Counted from the first letter of the stretch, positions 10,301-17,083 are shown. The stretch: 23,960 bases of DNA from an uncultured Eubacteriales bacterium (GCA_900550855.1 URTQ01000008.1:1-23960); one strand, 5' to 3'. Notes: generated by a model not told the origin, from the letters alone. Numbers and translations are program-made.

Positions 10301-11927
10301 CGCTCTTGCCCATCGACATAGAGATGTCGCCGTCGATGTTGTTGTAGATAATACACGCAACCGCGCCCGCACTCTTTGCGTAACGCGCTTTTTCTTCGAA
10401 GGTGTTGTCGCCGCGTCTTACGAGCGCGATTTTGCCCTTGACGTCGAGTCCCGTATAACTCGTCTTGCCGCCCGTACCGGGAACGGTGACGTATTCGTAT
10501 TCTTTGCTCACGCCTTCGGTCACGCCGAGTTCCTTGAAGAAATCGTTTTCCTGACCCGTGATAGAGTTGGATTCCTTAAAGAAAATCACGCTTTCGCCGT
10601 TGCCGACCATATATTTGCTCTTTGTACCGCTGATAGAAGCGACCGAAAGGCAGGGTGCGTACGTCGAAGGCGAGCCGACCGTACCCGAATCGGGGTTGGT
10701 GACCATATTCGTGTTGCCTTGTTCGCCGCCGAAGCCCGTGCTGTAACTGTTGCTCGCCGCGGTGAGAACGCTGATGCCGCTCTCGTTGAGTCTGTCGTAA
10801 ATTCTGTTTACGTTTTCCTCGTCCACTTCACGCGAGAATCCGCAGGACGAACCGAGCGACATATTGATGCAGTCGACGTTGAGCAAAACCGCGTCTTCGA
10901 GAGCAAGCAAGATGTCTTCCGTCTTGCCGCCCGTGCTCAAATCGGGGAAAACCTTCATAAGCACGAGTTGCGTGTCGACGGCAACGCCCGTTATGACGCT
11001 GTCTTTGCCGCCGATGATACCCGCAACGTGCGTTCCGTGTTCGGAATCGTAGGGGTCAACGTTGGTGTCCTTGTCCGCATAGTCGTACGCAAACGGAATT
11101 TTGCTGGAAACGTACACCTTGTCGATGTCGATATCGGGCGTATACTTTGCCGCGTTGGTGTCTGCAAGCAAGTTTTCGATGTCGTCTTTCGTATAGGAAA
11201 TCTCGTCCGCTTTCAATTCCATATCGAAAACGGTATGGTCGCAGTCGAAGCCGCTGTCCAAAATGGCAACCGACGTTCTCTTGCCCGTGTAAGGCACGCT
11301 CGACGAATCGAAGATACCCGTCGGGTAGATGTCGACGAGGTTGGTTATGGATTTTGCGTCCGAGTCCGAAGACGTTGATTGCGGATGATTGTAAGTGTCG
11401 CTTATGATAACCGCCTTTACGCCGTCGAAGTTTTCGAGCAATCTCAAATTGCCATACTCGATAGTTGCGGCAAATCCGTTGAGAATTGTGTCGTAAGTGC
11501 ATTTGACGTCTTCGAGCAAACCGTTTTTGCTCATTCTGTCAATGGCAAAATTGCGTTTTGCTTGCAAATACGCCTTTCTTGCGTTTCCTACGTCGCTCGA
11601 CGCATATTCCGCAACGCTGCGATACTGACTCGAATAATTGTCGATATAATCGTCAATCAACGCGTCGTCGTCAAGCATAACCATAACGACGATTTGGTCC
11701 GAGTCGAGATATCCTTTGTTTTGTTTGAGGTAGTCGGCTTTGATTTGCGACGCAACTTGGTCTTGCGTAAGGTGCAAGCCCGTGTTGAAAATGCGCAGAT
11801 TTTGGAAAGCCGCATTAGAGCCGTCCGCCCCGTCGTATGCGCTTTGATTGCCGCACGCCGCCAGTGTGAACACCGACACCGATATGAGCGCAATCATAAG
11901 GCAAATGCTGATGATTTTTCTTTTCAT
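4380..11927 (-). CDS. Giant lactocepin/C5a-peptidase-like S8 subtilase lipoprotein with BspA-type LRR repeats and C-terminal membrane anchor
   Basis: This 2515-residue extracellular serine protease has a lipoprotein signal peptide ending in LAAC (C25), then a propeptide resembling inhibitor I9 (about 75-175, with NGFAATIEYG). The peptidase S8 core (about 216-690) has catalytic D224 (AILDSGFD), H297 (HGTHVAG) and S619 (SGTSMATP), with N393 as the likely oxyanion residue. A PA domain is inserted at about 440-575. A C5a-peptidase-type Fn3 region follows to about 850, including PFLAFYGDWTEAP as in lactocepins. Two Big_2-like domains lie at about 1165-1230 and 1296-1375, and about 31 LRR_5 repeats at about 1385-2250. 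A helical stretch ends in a membrane segment (2488-2509) and the tail KRGFLR; there is no LPxTG. All three triad residues are present, so it should be active. It probably degrades proteins at the cell surface to feed the adjacent Opp importer. The ribosome-binding site (AGGT) is weak. Confidence 0.93.
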   Translation of the reverse strand: MKRKIISICLMIALISVSVFTLAACGNQSAYDGADGSNAAFQNLRIFNTGLHLTQDQVASQIKADYLKQNKGYLDSDQIVVMVMLDDDALIDDYIDNYSSQYRSVAEYASSDVGNARKAYLQAKRNFAIDRMSKNGLLEDVKCTYDTILNGFAATIEYGNLRLLENFDGVKAVIISDTYNHPQSTSSDSDAKSITNLVDIYPTGIFDSSSVPYTGKRTSVAILDSGFDCDHTVFDMELKADEISYTKDDIENLLADTNAAKYTPDIDIDKVYVSSKIPFAYDYADKDTNVDPYDSEHGTHVAGIIGGKDSVITGVAVDTQLVLMKVFPDLSTGGKTEDILLALEDAVLLNVDCINMSLGSSCGFSREVDEENVNRIYDRLNESGISVLTAASNSYSTGFGGEQGNTNMVTNPDSGTVGSPSTYAPCLSVASISGTKSKYMVGNGESVIFFKESNSITGQENDFFKELGVTEGVSKEYEYVTVPGTGGKTSYTGLDVKGKIALVRRGDNTFEEKARYAKSAGAVACIIYNNIDGDISMSMGKSDHIPTISISKDDGTVLAAKKSGTLKISYDNQAGPFMSDFSSWGPTPSLELKPEITAHGGNIKSSVPGGGYDELSGTSMATPNLCGIVVLIRQFLKDKYPEKSWKEISVLTNQMLMSTATIALNESGNPYSPRKQGAGLASLKNLVTTRAYLSVDGKDRTKIELFDDPQKTGVYVMNFNVVNISEDVLTYDLSLVGMTESVSTSDSKHVAETPQILEGVKHYEVTDGNGTIDGQALTVQPGATVKIKVTYTLNDSEKNIIDSLFPYGMYVEGFVKLKQTGEESEGKKNVDLNVPFLAFYGDWTEAPMFDKTYYEVESEAHDMSIDDEDKIKADYLATTPYGSYFYNYIIPLGTYLYDVDTTKYDEIPASEEHIAVSNILGTIDGISVVYAGLLRGAKEMRFTITDKATGEVIWEHIDYNATKSYSYGGSPLPYYEQLKFKSLANGLVNNAEYTFEMKGTLDYGDGGAAKNVRNSFGFDFVADDEAPVIKSVTYEKQYDKTLKKDRFYVNMVVYDNQYVQSITPILFTSSSSYTFLTQNPIPVYSEKGKDNLVRFEITDYLKDIGTDALITSALAFSIDDYALNSNIFICQLPGTKGDFKFTKDGTPDGTDLIILSAYEDEVIDLTQYLATSDSTVDVDKDYLKYLSWTSSNENVLEVKDGLVKCIAEGKATVTVREQMDLNQAVVIINVKKRDTADAQSQNDCEAFAASYATTQAVEDDYKDATLKDLRFSYYDTLFAYSRAAQTSEIGKTGDRRAVASAPNIGMYPGEKIQLNYDVEPWYVKDNYEFEYSSNNTKVAQVNEKGEVTALKKGSAIIVIKAKNSYIQAAVTINVKSEFVIENRELIAYKGLGGNVVIPDDEGILYIGAFAFCLYETDNSIELDEDDYDANKIPASNTSVTSVVIPKGVEEIKKYAFYNCTGLREVTIPDSVKYIREYAFYGDRKLETVKVVKEDGTVVENNDLSASKTETIGANAFANCKALATLNLKNVLSIGANAFDGCVSLTSADLTSLRNTGKEAFKDCTSLTSVTLVKNTKLSYAMFAKSGLRSVDIYSERTTIPEYCFARCSNLVSVTLHNNLNAIEKGAFSDCPALVGFTIEGTLGTIGEQAFYNSTGLESFALPNCDVQIDSYAFYKCSGLKTLIFGANTKIKSIEGFVFKDTKLDAFVVPASNPNYSSSGRYLTSKNGKTIVLAAAGVDYGDLTIDETYTAIANSAFAGVNVTSLTITNKDLQIGAFAFASCENLEKVTLPTQAGVNIGKRAFTVCTSLVEVENLDKVAHIGEYAFANTALQTASVGANAVCDEGAFYNSSLESVTIGANATLGMGVFQNCKKLRTVNMPADGGVAIGNGCFANDTNLVTIDLSKTSDTIGDEAFYGCTRLMSVNLANVKHIGKYAFADCSGLGEVLIPIVETIGQGAFGRYSQFASAPCFETIVLPNTLKSIGEGAFVYNTKLKSLTIPSSVTSIGEYAFAYCTALQSVTLADNITEIPSYMFGGCESLAAINLENVTKIGDYAFTLASLTTANIDKVVSIGEGAFAQTGLSRSISASKLENIGKYAFQATNIIAFNAPVLKTIGDSAFERAIMLASFTFSNKLESVGVGAFYGCSSLRNFSSLDENGNVAQKGAINDYALLYDGSLYVKLASGKYELKAVPGGSYASVLNVMDGTVRIDDYAGNSNTHITSIVLPDGLKRIGQYAFYGYTSLKSVEFKSVVAPAMEDSYNKDAKLTENDPGYEKLHNQFNIFGYELYYFNFIDLLGKKEPIQMILPNNDNVEGYDSLVYEVYFGKVEDALRSDYVAMQKSMLTFYEYAQQVAKLKNVTLVNEKLVNNALTAYNSVTQDPTAYGFDKEEWDALVASVQAAKNTIRNIKFANASDEVKRVQALIDELPDTFSIEDLATIQDVLEQINELGGSDRNILDLTKLNALRASYNDYRNSIAEQVEPLKQSTDNLGFAIILFSTTLALAGAVLVVKRGFLR
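5180..7775 (-). repeat. Coding tandem repeats: about 31 BspA-type leucine-rich repeats (LRR_5)
   Basis: This is the repeat region inside the subtilase gene. I counted about 31 units with the signature IGxxAF (for example IGEYAF, IGKYAF, IGEGAF), spaced mostly 21-25 residues apart. The typical unit reads like SVTSIGEYAFAYCTALQSVTL. Repeats of this family form solenoids in surface proteins of gut and oral bacteria and protists, and in known cases bind host proteins or other cells. The units have diverged and are not exact DNA repeats, so recent slippage is unlikely. Boundaries are approximate. Confidence 0.9.
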
Positions 11928-11963
11928 TATATATACCTATAAAATTTATTTTCTATTTTCAAT

Positions 11964-11969
11964 ATTATA
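11964..11969 (-). promoter_or_regulatory. Possible -10 element upstream of the subtilase gene
   Basis: A perfect TATAAT on the minus strand lies in the 71-bp gap between the small membrane protein and the subtilase gene, about 37 bp before the ATG. No convincing -35 box is seen 17 bp upstream, and the region is AT-rich, so the match could be chance. If real, the protease operon has its own promoter in addition to read-through from opp. No terminator is seen in the gap. Confidence 0.25.
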
Positions 11970-11998
11970 GTTTCGATTTTTTGCTTCCGTTTTTGCGG

Positions 11999-12280
11999 CT
12001 ATTTGAGCCAGAAGTAAGCAATCACGCCGACAAGAGCGAAGCAGCCGAGCACGATAAGCACAATCGGCAGATACACGGCGTAACCCGCCCTGATTGCCGC
12101 GCGCCTTTCCTTTCTTTCGAGGCTTGCCTGCTCTTTGTCTTTTCCCTTCTCTTTTTCGAGACGGTCGTTTGTGATTTTGTCGGGAATCAATGCGTTTTGA
12201 CGTCTTACGCCGTCCATATTGTACAGCGTGCGACCGTCGTCGACGTATATGACCTTGACTTTTTTCTTCTTATTTTTCAT
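11999..12280 (-). CDS. Small single-pass membrane protein overlapping oppF
   Basis: This encodes 93 residues. The N-terminal two thirds are highly charged and soluble (start MKNKKKKVKVIYVDDGRTLY, then a Lys/Glu/Arg-rich probable helix). A single hydrophobic segment at about 69-91 ends the protein, so it should be a tail-anchored membrane protein with a cytoplasmic N-terminus. The ATG lies inside the last codons of oppF (11-nt overlap, 12270-12280), which is typical of translational coupling; the ribosome-binding site itself is weak. I recognise no family. Its place at the end of the opp genes suggests an accessory part of the transporter, perhaps a partner for the charged tails of OppC, OppD or OppF, but that is inference. 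Confidence 0.75.
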   Translation of the reverse strand: MKNKKKKVKVIYVDDGRTLYNMDGVRRQNALIPDKITNDRLEKEKGKDKEQASLERKERRAAIRAGYAVYLPIVLIVLGCFALVGVIAYFWLK

Positions 12281-13610
12281 CTTCGGAATCCGACGTGCCT
12301 TGCTCTTTTTCGTCTTCGAGAACGTGCGTTATTTCTTGATTCTGCACCGAATCGAAACCGACGTATTCGTCCTCGTTTTCCTTGATTTCCGCGTCTTTTG
12401 CGACTTTGGAATCTTCTTTTGCGGATTTATTTTTCAGTTGTGCGAACTTATCTTTTATCGCTTTGAGAACATTGTATTCGTCCTTGATTTCCGCCTCGCG
12501 TTCTTCCATTTCCTTGACGTGTCTGTACGCCTCGTCGAGTTCGTCCTTTCTTGCGAGGATATCCTCGTCGTAGAGGTGGCACGCAACGAAGTGTCCGGGC
12601 GTAACCTCGTGGTATTTAGGCTCGATGATTTTGCACGCGCTCATACATTGCGAGCAACGAGTGTGGAACTTGCACCCTCTCGGCGGATTTGCGGGCGACG
12701 GGATATCGCCTTCGAGAATGATTCTCTCGTTCTTGACGTCGGGGTCGGGAACGGGAACAGCCGAGAACAACGCTTTCGTGTATGGGTGAAGCGGATTGTT
12801 AAACAACTCGTCCGTTTCGCCTTTTTCCATCATATTGCCGAGGTACATAACCATAATTTCGTCGGTTATGTACTTGACGACGGACAAATCGTGCGAGATG
12901 AAGACGTAAGTGAGATTCATCGTCTTTTGCAACTCTTTGAGCAGGTTGATTATCTGCGCTTGCACCGACACGTCGAGCGCGCTTACCGGCTCGTCGCAAA
13001 TGACGAGGTCGGGTTTGACTGCGAGCGCTCTGGCTATACAGATACGCTGTCTTTGTCCGCCCGAAAACTCGTGGGGATAACGGTCGTAATACTGTTCTTG
13101 CAAGCCGCACTTTTTCATTATGTCGCGCACATACGAGGAAACTTGGTCCTTCGGCACGATTTTATGCACTCTTACCGCCTCTGCGATTATGCTTCCGATA
13201 GTCATTCTCGGCGGCAAACTCGAATAGGGATCTTGGAATATCAACTGCATCGAAGTTCTGTACTTGCGCATATCCTTCTTCGACAGATTCGTGATATCCG
13301 TGCCGTTGTAGATGACCTTTCCGCCGTCGATGTCGTAGAGTTTGAGGATGGTTCTGCCCATCGTGGTTTTGCCGCAACCCGACTCGCCCACGATACCTAT
13401 CGTCGTGCCTCTTTTGAGTTTGAAACTGACGTGGTCCACCGCTTTGAGCGTTGATATAGGCTTTCCGAGCAGAGTTCTCGAAAGCACGAAATGCTTTTGC
13501 AAGTCTTGCACTTCGAGGATTATATCGTCCTTTTTCTCGTTTTGCGCGGTGTCGGAAACGGTTTCGACGTTTACGTTTTCGTTCGCCATAACGTCTTTTT
13601 CGTTATTCAT
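12270..13610 (-). CDS. oppF: Oligopeptide ABC transporter ATP-binding protein OppF, with long charged C-terminal tail
   Basis: This is the cytoplasmic ATPase of the oligopeptide importer. From the ATG at 13610 it has 446 residues. Walker A is GESGCGKT (75-82), the Q-loop is in LIFQDPY (124-129), the signature is SGGQR (183-187), Walker B is LVICDE (202-207) and the H-loop histidine is H240. The oligo_HPY region follows at about 273-347 with the usual Cys cluster (C313, C319, C322, C326, C344). The start was moved 13 codons in from the longest reading frame, because AAGGGGG sits 9 nt before this ATG and the ATG overlaps the oppD stop by 8 nt (ATGAATAA). Residues about 348-446 are an additional highly charged, probably coiled and acidic tail absent from ordinary OppF (usual length about 310-340). 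It pairs with OppD and with permeases OppB and OppC. Confidence 0.94.
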   Translation of the reverse strand: MNNEKDVMANENVNVETVSDTAQNEKKDDIILEVQDLQKHFVLSRTLLGKPISTLKAVDHVSFKLKRGTTIGIVGESGCGKTTMGRTILKLYDIDGGKVIYNGTDITNLSKKDMRKYRTSMQLIFQDPYSSLPPRMTIGSIIAEAVRVHKIVPKDQVSSYVRDIMKKCGLQEQYYDRYPHEFSGGQRQRICIARALAVKPDLVICDEPVSALDVSVQAQIINLLKELQKTMNLTYVFISHDLSVVKYITDEIMVMYLGNMMEKGETDELFNNPLHPYTKALFSAVPVPDPDVKNERIILEGDIPSPANPPRGCKFHTRCSQCMSACKIIEPKYHEVTPGHFVACHLYDEDILARKDELDEAYRHVKEMEEREAEIKDEYNVLKAIKDKFAQLKNKSAKEDSKVAKDAEIKENEDEYVGFDSVQNQEITHVLEDEKEQGTSDSEDEK

Positions 13611-14787
13611 TTTCGCCGTCCCCCTTTTTGTAGAGATAGCACGACACATAGTGCGTGTCGCTCACTTTGATTTCGGGCGGATATTCGCCGTTGCACGCTT
13701 CGGTGCATTTTGAACATCTGTTCTTGAAGTAGCAGGTGTTCGGAAGGTTTATCGGGCTCGGAACTTGTCCGGGTATCGAATAAAGCGGTTGGTCGGAAGG
13801 CGATGTGATGAGCGGTTTGCTCTTTTGCAAGCCTATCGTGTAGGGGTGAAGCGGATTATGGAATATTTCCGCCGCCGTACCTTTTTCGATAACTCTGCCC
13901 GCGTACATAACCACCACTTCGTCCGCCATTTCCGCGATAACGCCCAAGTCGTGCGTGATGAGCATAATCGAGCAACCTTCCCTTCTTTGCAAATCTTTGA
14001 GCAATTCAAGGATTTGCGCCTGAATGGTGACGTCGAGCGCTGTTGTAGGTTCGTCCGCAATGATAAGTTTGGGGTCGCCTACGAGTGCCATAGCAATCAT
14101 AACTCTTTGGCGCATACCGCCCGACAACTCGTGCGGATAAGAGGCGTACACTCTTTCGGGCATTGCGATGCCGACCTTTTTGAGCATTTCGATACTGACC
14201 GCTTTCGCTTCTTGCTTGCTCACCGACGGATTGTGCGTGAAGGACACTTCGTCGAGTTGGAATCCGATCGTAAAAACGGGATTCAGCGACGTCATCGGTT
14301 CTTGGAAAATCATCGTGATGTCTTTTCCGCGCACCTTATACATCTCTTTGGTGGGCATTTTTGCAATATCGTATGCGATTTTTCTGCCTTGTTCGTCGTA
14401 GCCGAGGTCGTCGGAATTGAATCTGATTTGTCCGTCCACGACCTGACCTTGCGGCGCTTGAACGAGTTGCATAATGGAAAGGGACGTTACGCTCTTTCCG
14501 CAGCCCGATTCGCCCACAACGCCGACGATTTTGTTTTTGGGAATCTCGAAGGATACGCCGTTGACCGACATAACCGTGCCCGTATCCGTGAAGAAACAAG
14601 TTTTAAGATTCTCGATTTCTATGAGGTTGTTTTCGTCGCGCATAACGGTCGTAAACTCGCTTTTATCGCGTTTTTTACGCTTTTGCGCCTCATAAAACCT
14701 CATTTGTTTTATGTTGTATCTGATTATTTTTCTGCTGTCGCGAATTGACAGATAATTCGAAGATTTCTTTTTAATTTCTTTTTCCAT
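13603..14787 (-). CDS. oppD: Oligopeptide ABC transporter ATP-binding protein OppD
   Basis: This is the second ATPase of the peptide importer, 394 residues. Walker A is GESGCGKS (92-99), the Q-loop lies in MIFQEPMTSLNP, the signature is LSGGMRQR (221-228), Walker B is LIIADE (241-246) and the H-loop histidine is H279. The C-terminus carries the oligo_HPY region with a Cys-containing RCSKCTEAC motif. The first 50 or so residues are a basic extension beyond the usual OppD start; an internal Met at residue 50 would give the standard length. The upstream start is still preferred, because AGGTGA lies 6 nt before it and oppC ends only 10 bp away. The same 12 nt (AGGTGAATTATG) begin oppC, which supports this choice. 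Confidence 0.94.
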   Translation of the reverse strand: MEKEIKKKSSNYLSIRDSRKIIRYNIKQMRFYEAQKRKKRDKSEFTTVMRDENNLIEIENLKTCFFTDTGTVMSVNGVSFEIPKNKIVGVVGESGCGKSVTSLSIMQLVQAPQGQVVDGQIRFNSDDLGYDEQGRKIAYDIAKMPTKEMYKVRGKDITMIFQEPMTSLNPVFTIGFQLDEVSFTHNPSVSKQEAKAVSIEMLKKVGIAMPERVYASYPHELSGGMRQRVMIAMALVGDPKLIIADEPTTALDVTIQAQILELLKDLQRREGCSIMLITHDLGVIAEMADEVVVMYAGRVIEKGTAAEIFHNPLHPYTIGLQKSKPLITSPSDQPLYSIPGQVPSPINLPNTCYFKNRCSKCTEACNGEYPPEIKVSDTHYVSCYLYKKGDGENE

Positions 14788-14797
14788 AATTCACCTG

Positions 14798-15970
14798 TCA
14801 CTTCTTTGCTTTGGGGTCCATAGCGTCGCGCAGACCGTCGCCGACGAAGTTGAATCCCAAAACCGCGATAACGATCATAATGCCTGCGGGCAACCACATA
14901 TTGAGGTGGTAACTCAAAACCTGCGGATCGTTCGAGGTTGCTATCATAGTACCCCAAGCAGCCTTCGGAAGTTGCACGCCCAAGCCCAAGAAACTGAGCG
15001 TAGACTCGTACAAAATGACGCTGCCCAAGCCGAGAGTCATCGAAACGATGAGTTGCGGCATTACGTTCGGAATAAGGTGCAAGAAAATCTTGCGCCACGT
15101 CGGCAAACCCATAACTTCGGTTGCGGTTATGTACTCTTGCTCGCGCAAAGACAGAATCTGACCTCTGACGAGTCGAGCCACGCCGCTCCAACTGAATATG
15201 GTGATGATTGCCATCAACAGATAAATTCTCGTATCCGCGTCCACTTGCCACGAGTCGATCATCGCCGAAGCGATAAGCAAAATCGGAAGCGTAGGCACGC
15301 AAGTGAAAATATCCACTATACGCATAATCACTTGATCAACCCAGCCGCCGAAATAGCCTGCAAGGCCGCCGAGAATTATGCCGATTATGGTTTCCAAGAT
15401 GACGACGATAAAGCCGATCGTGAGCGAGATACGTCCGCCGTACATAATACGCACGAACACGTCCATACCCTTATCGTCCGTGCCGAGAAGGTGATCTTTG
15501 CTCGGGTCTGCGTAGGAATTGATGTTGGAAGTGTGTTGAAGCACTTCTTTCACCACAACAGTTTGACCGTCTTCGTCGATATACTCGTACGAGTTTCTGA
15601 CGGTGACGATAACTTCCGTTCTGTCAACGGTTTCTTCCCCCCATCTGTCGTAGATGACAGGACCGAGGAACGAGAACAGCACGAGGAACACTATCATAAC
15701 GAGTCCGACGATTGAGAGTTTCGAGCGGAAGAAGCGTCTTCCCACCATTCTCAAAGGACTCATTTCCTTGTAAACGTACTCGACTTTTTCGTCTTTTTTG
15801 CCGTTTTCGGATTGTTCGGATTGCTCTGCTTGTTCGGATTGCGCCTCTTGCGTAATCTCTGCCGCAGTTTGCTCTTGTACGTTTTCGACGTTCGCGTTTT
15901 CTTGCTCGTCGCAAGTCTCGTTCGTCAAAACGTTTTCGATGTTTATGTTGTTAAGTTCGTCTTTTTGCAT
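14798..15970 (-). CDS. oppC: Oligopeptide ABC transporter permease OppC, with acidic N-terminal extension
   Basis: This inner-membrane permease of the importer has 390 residues. Residues 1-68 are a soluble, Glu/Gln/Ser-rich extension not usual in OppC. After it comes the family N-terminus (SPLRMVGRRFFRSKLSIVG) and the first membrane helix (86-106). An external loop contains HLLGTDDKGMDVF, the counterpart of the conserved HWFGTDxxGRDVF; this loop is about 40 residues longer than usual. The BPD_transp_1 domain follows, with the EAA loop at about 279-300 (EYITATEVMGLP), which contacts the ATPases. The start is supported by TAGGTGA 6 nt upstream, in which TAG is the stop of oppB, so oppB and oppC are probably translationally coupled. 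Confidence 0.94.
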   Translation of the reverse strand: MQKDELNNINIENVLTNETCDEQENANVENVQEQTAAEITQEAQSEQAEQSEQSENGKKDEKVEYVYKEMSPLRMVGRRFFRSKLSIVGLVMIVFLVLFSFLGPVIYDRWGEETVDRTEVIVTVRNSYEYIDEDGQTVVVKEVLQHTSNINSYADPSKDHLLGTDDKGMDVFVRIMYGGRISLTIGFIVVILETIIGIILGGLAGYFGGWVDQVIMRIVDIFTCVPTLPILLIASAMIDSWQVDADTRIYLLMAIITIFSWSGVARLVRGQILSLREQEYITATEVMGLPTWRKIFLHLIPNVMPQLIVSMTLGLGSVILYESTLSFLGLGVQLPKAAWGTMIATSNDPQVLSYHLNMWLPAGIMIVIAVLGFNFVGDGLRDAMDPKAKK

Positions 15971-15977
15971 AATTCAC

Positions 15978-16985
15978 CTACTTACTGATTTTGACGCGCG
16001 GGTCAACGATAGAGTACATAATATCCGAAAGCAACGTGCCTATGACGGTCAAAATTGCAAGGAACATATTGTAGCCCATAACGAAAGGAATATCGCCGTC
16101 TTTCAAAGCCTGATAAGCCAAACGACCGATACCGTCGATGCCGAAAACTTGTTCCGTTATCATCATACCGCCGAACAAAGACGGCAAAATTCCGGCGAGC
16201 AAAGTCGCGAGCGGAATGAGCGTATTTCTGAAAGCGTGCTTGTAGATGACCGTTTTTTCGGACAAACCCTTTGCTCTTGCGGTTCTGATGTAGTCGGCGT
16301 TGAGAACTTCGAGGGTGTTCGTTCTGGTGTAGCGCATAAGTCCGCCGATTGAGAGGAAAACGCTGACGAAAATAGGCAGAACCATATGGTGCAACATATC
16401 GCCGAGTTTTGCCATTTGACCTGCGAAGTCGTTTGCGTAGTCCATACTCGCATAGATAAGACCGTTTGCGGGAAACCAGCCCAAATCGACCGAAAAAATC
16501 TTGATTGCGATTGCCGCAAAGAAGTACGTCGGAAGGGAAATACCCACCATAGTGAGAACGGTGGTTATGTAATCTCTTGCCGAATACTGATGCGTCGCGC
16601 TCGTGATTCCCAGAGGAATCGCAATCAAAAACTGCAAAATCGTCGCGATAAACGCAATCGCAAACGAAATCCACATATTTTCGGTTATGACCTGTCCGAC
16701 GGGTTTTTCGTACTTAAAGGATATGCCGAGGTCGCCCTTGCACATATTCCCCAGCCATTTGAAGTAGCCGCCCATAATACCCTTGAACGAGTTGTCGCCG
16801 ATTCCGTACAATTCCTTGAATCTTGCGATGTCTTCGGGTTTTATCGAACCGCTTTGAAGTTGTTGAGAATATTTTATATCCACGTAATCGTTAGGCATAA
16901 GTCTAACCATCGTATAGATGATGATTGACACGCCTATCAGGATAAGTATGGAAATCAATATTCTTTTGACGATATACTTAAACAT
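15978..16985 (-). CDS. oppB: Oligopeptide ABC transporter permease OppB
   Basis: This is the permease partner of OppC, 335 residues and close to the usual family length. It opens with the typical MFKYIVKRIL and a first membrane helix (about 9-27). The BPD_transp_1 domain has an EAA loop at about 231-254 (DYIRTARAKGLSEKTV) and the end contains FGIDGIGRLAYQAL and DPRVKISK, as in other OppB/DppB proteins. The start is the family start, but the ribosome-binding site is poor (only an A-rich GTAAAAAGA), and a strong hairpin sits 13 nt upstream. The permease may therefore be made in smaller amounts than OppA from the same transcript. The stop codon (TAG) is part of the oppC ribosome-binding site. 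Confidence 0.95.
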   Translation of the reverse strand: MFKYIVKRILISILILIGVSIIIYTMVRLMPNDYVDIKYSQQLQSGSIKPEDIARFKELYGIGDNSFKGIMGGYFKWLGNMCKGDLGISFKYEKPVGQVITENMWISFAIAFIATILQFLIAIPLGITSATHQYSARDYITTVLTMVGISLPTYFFAAIAIKIFSVDLGWFPANGLIYASMDYANDFAGQMAKLGDMLHHMVLPIFVSVFLSIGGLMRYTRTNTLEVLNADYIRTARAKGLSEKTVIYKHAFRNTLIPLATLLAGILPSLFGGMMITEQVFGIDGIGRLAYQALKDGDIPFVMGYNMFLAILTVIGTLLSDIMYSIVDPRVKISK

Positions 16986-16998
16986 TCTTTTTACGGGC

Positions 16999-17031
16999 GC
17001 AATCTTGAAGCGATTTTCACTTCAAGATTGC
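16999..17031 (-). promoter_or_regulatory. Perfect 12-bp intercistronic hairpin between oppA and oppB
   Basis: The arms gcaatcttgaag (16999-17010) and cttcaagattgc (17020-17031) are exact inverted repeats around a 9-nt loop. No T-tract follows on the minus strand, so it does not look like a complete intrinsic terminator. Stem-loops after the binding-protein gene of ABC importers are known to stabilise its mRNA or reduce downstream expression; that role is inferred here from position, 13 nt before the weakly initiated oppB. Confidence 0.7.
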
Positions 17032-17050
17032 ACGTTCCTTCATAGTATTT

Positions 17051-17068
17051 TTCGCGCTTTTGCGCGAA
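17051..17068 (-). promoter_or_regulatory. Second GC-rich hairpin just after the oppA stop
   Basis: The 7-bp arms ttcgcgc (17051-17057) and gcgcgaa (17062-17068) flank a 4-nt loop, 15 nt after the oppA stop codon. On the transcribed strand A residues follow rather than T, so it is not a canonical terminator. With the hairpin at 16999-17031 it forms a pair that could protect the 3' end of an oppA message. Confidence 0.5.
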
Positions 17069-17083
17069 TTGCGTTATCTTTTG

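Noticed and set aside
9345..11378. A 677-codon open frame on the plus strand opposite the protease domain
   Set aside because: It is antisense to the S8 catalytic domain and is explained by codon-usage bias as with the other shadows.
13611..13649. A longer oppF start 13 codons upstream
   Set aside because: It would overlap oppD by 47 nt and lacks a ribosome-binding site, whereas the ATG at 13610 has AAGGGGG 9 nt before it.
17051..17068. The hairpin after oppA as an intrinsic terminator
   Set aside because: The stem is followed by A residues on the transcribed strand, not by a T-tract, so it is reported only as a stem-loop.
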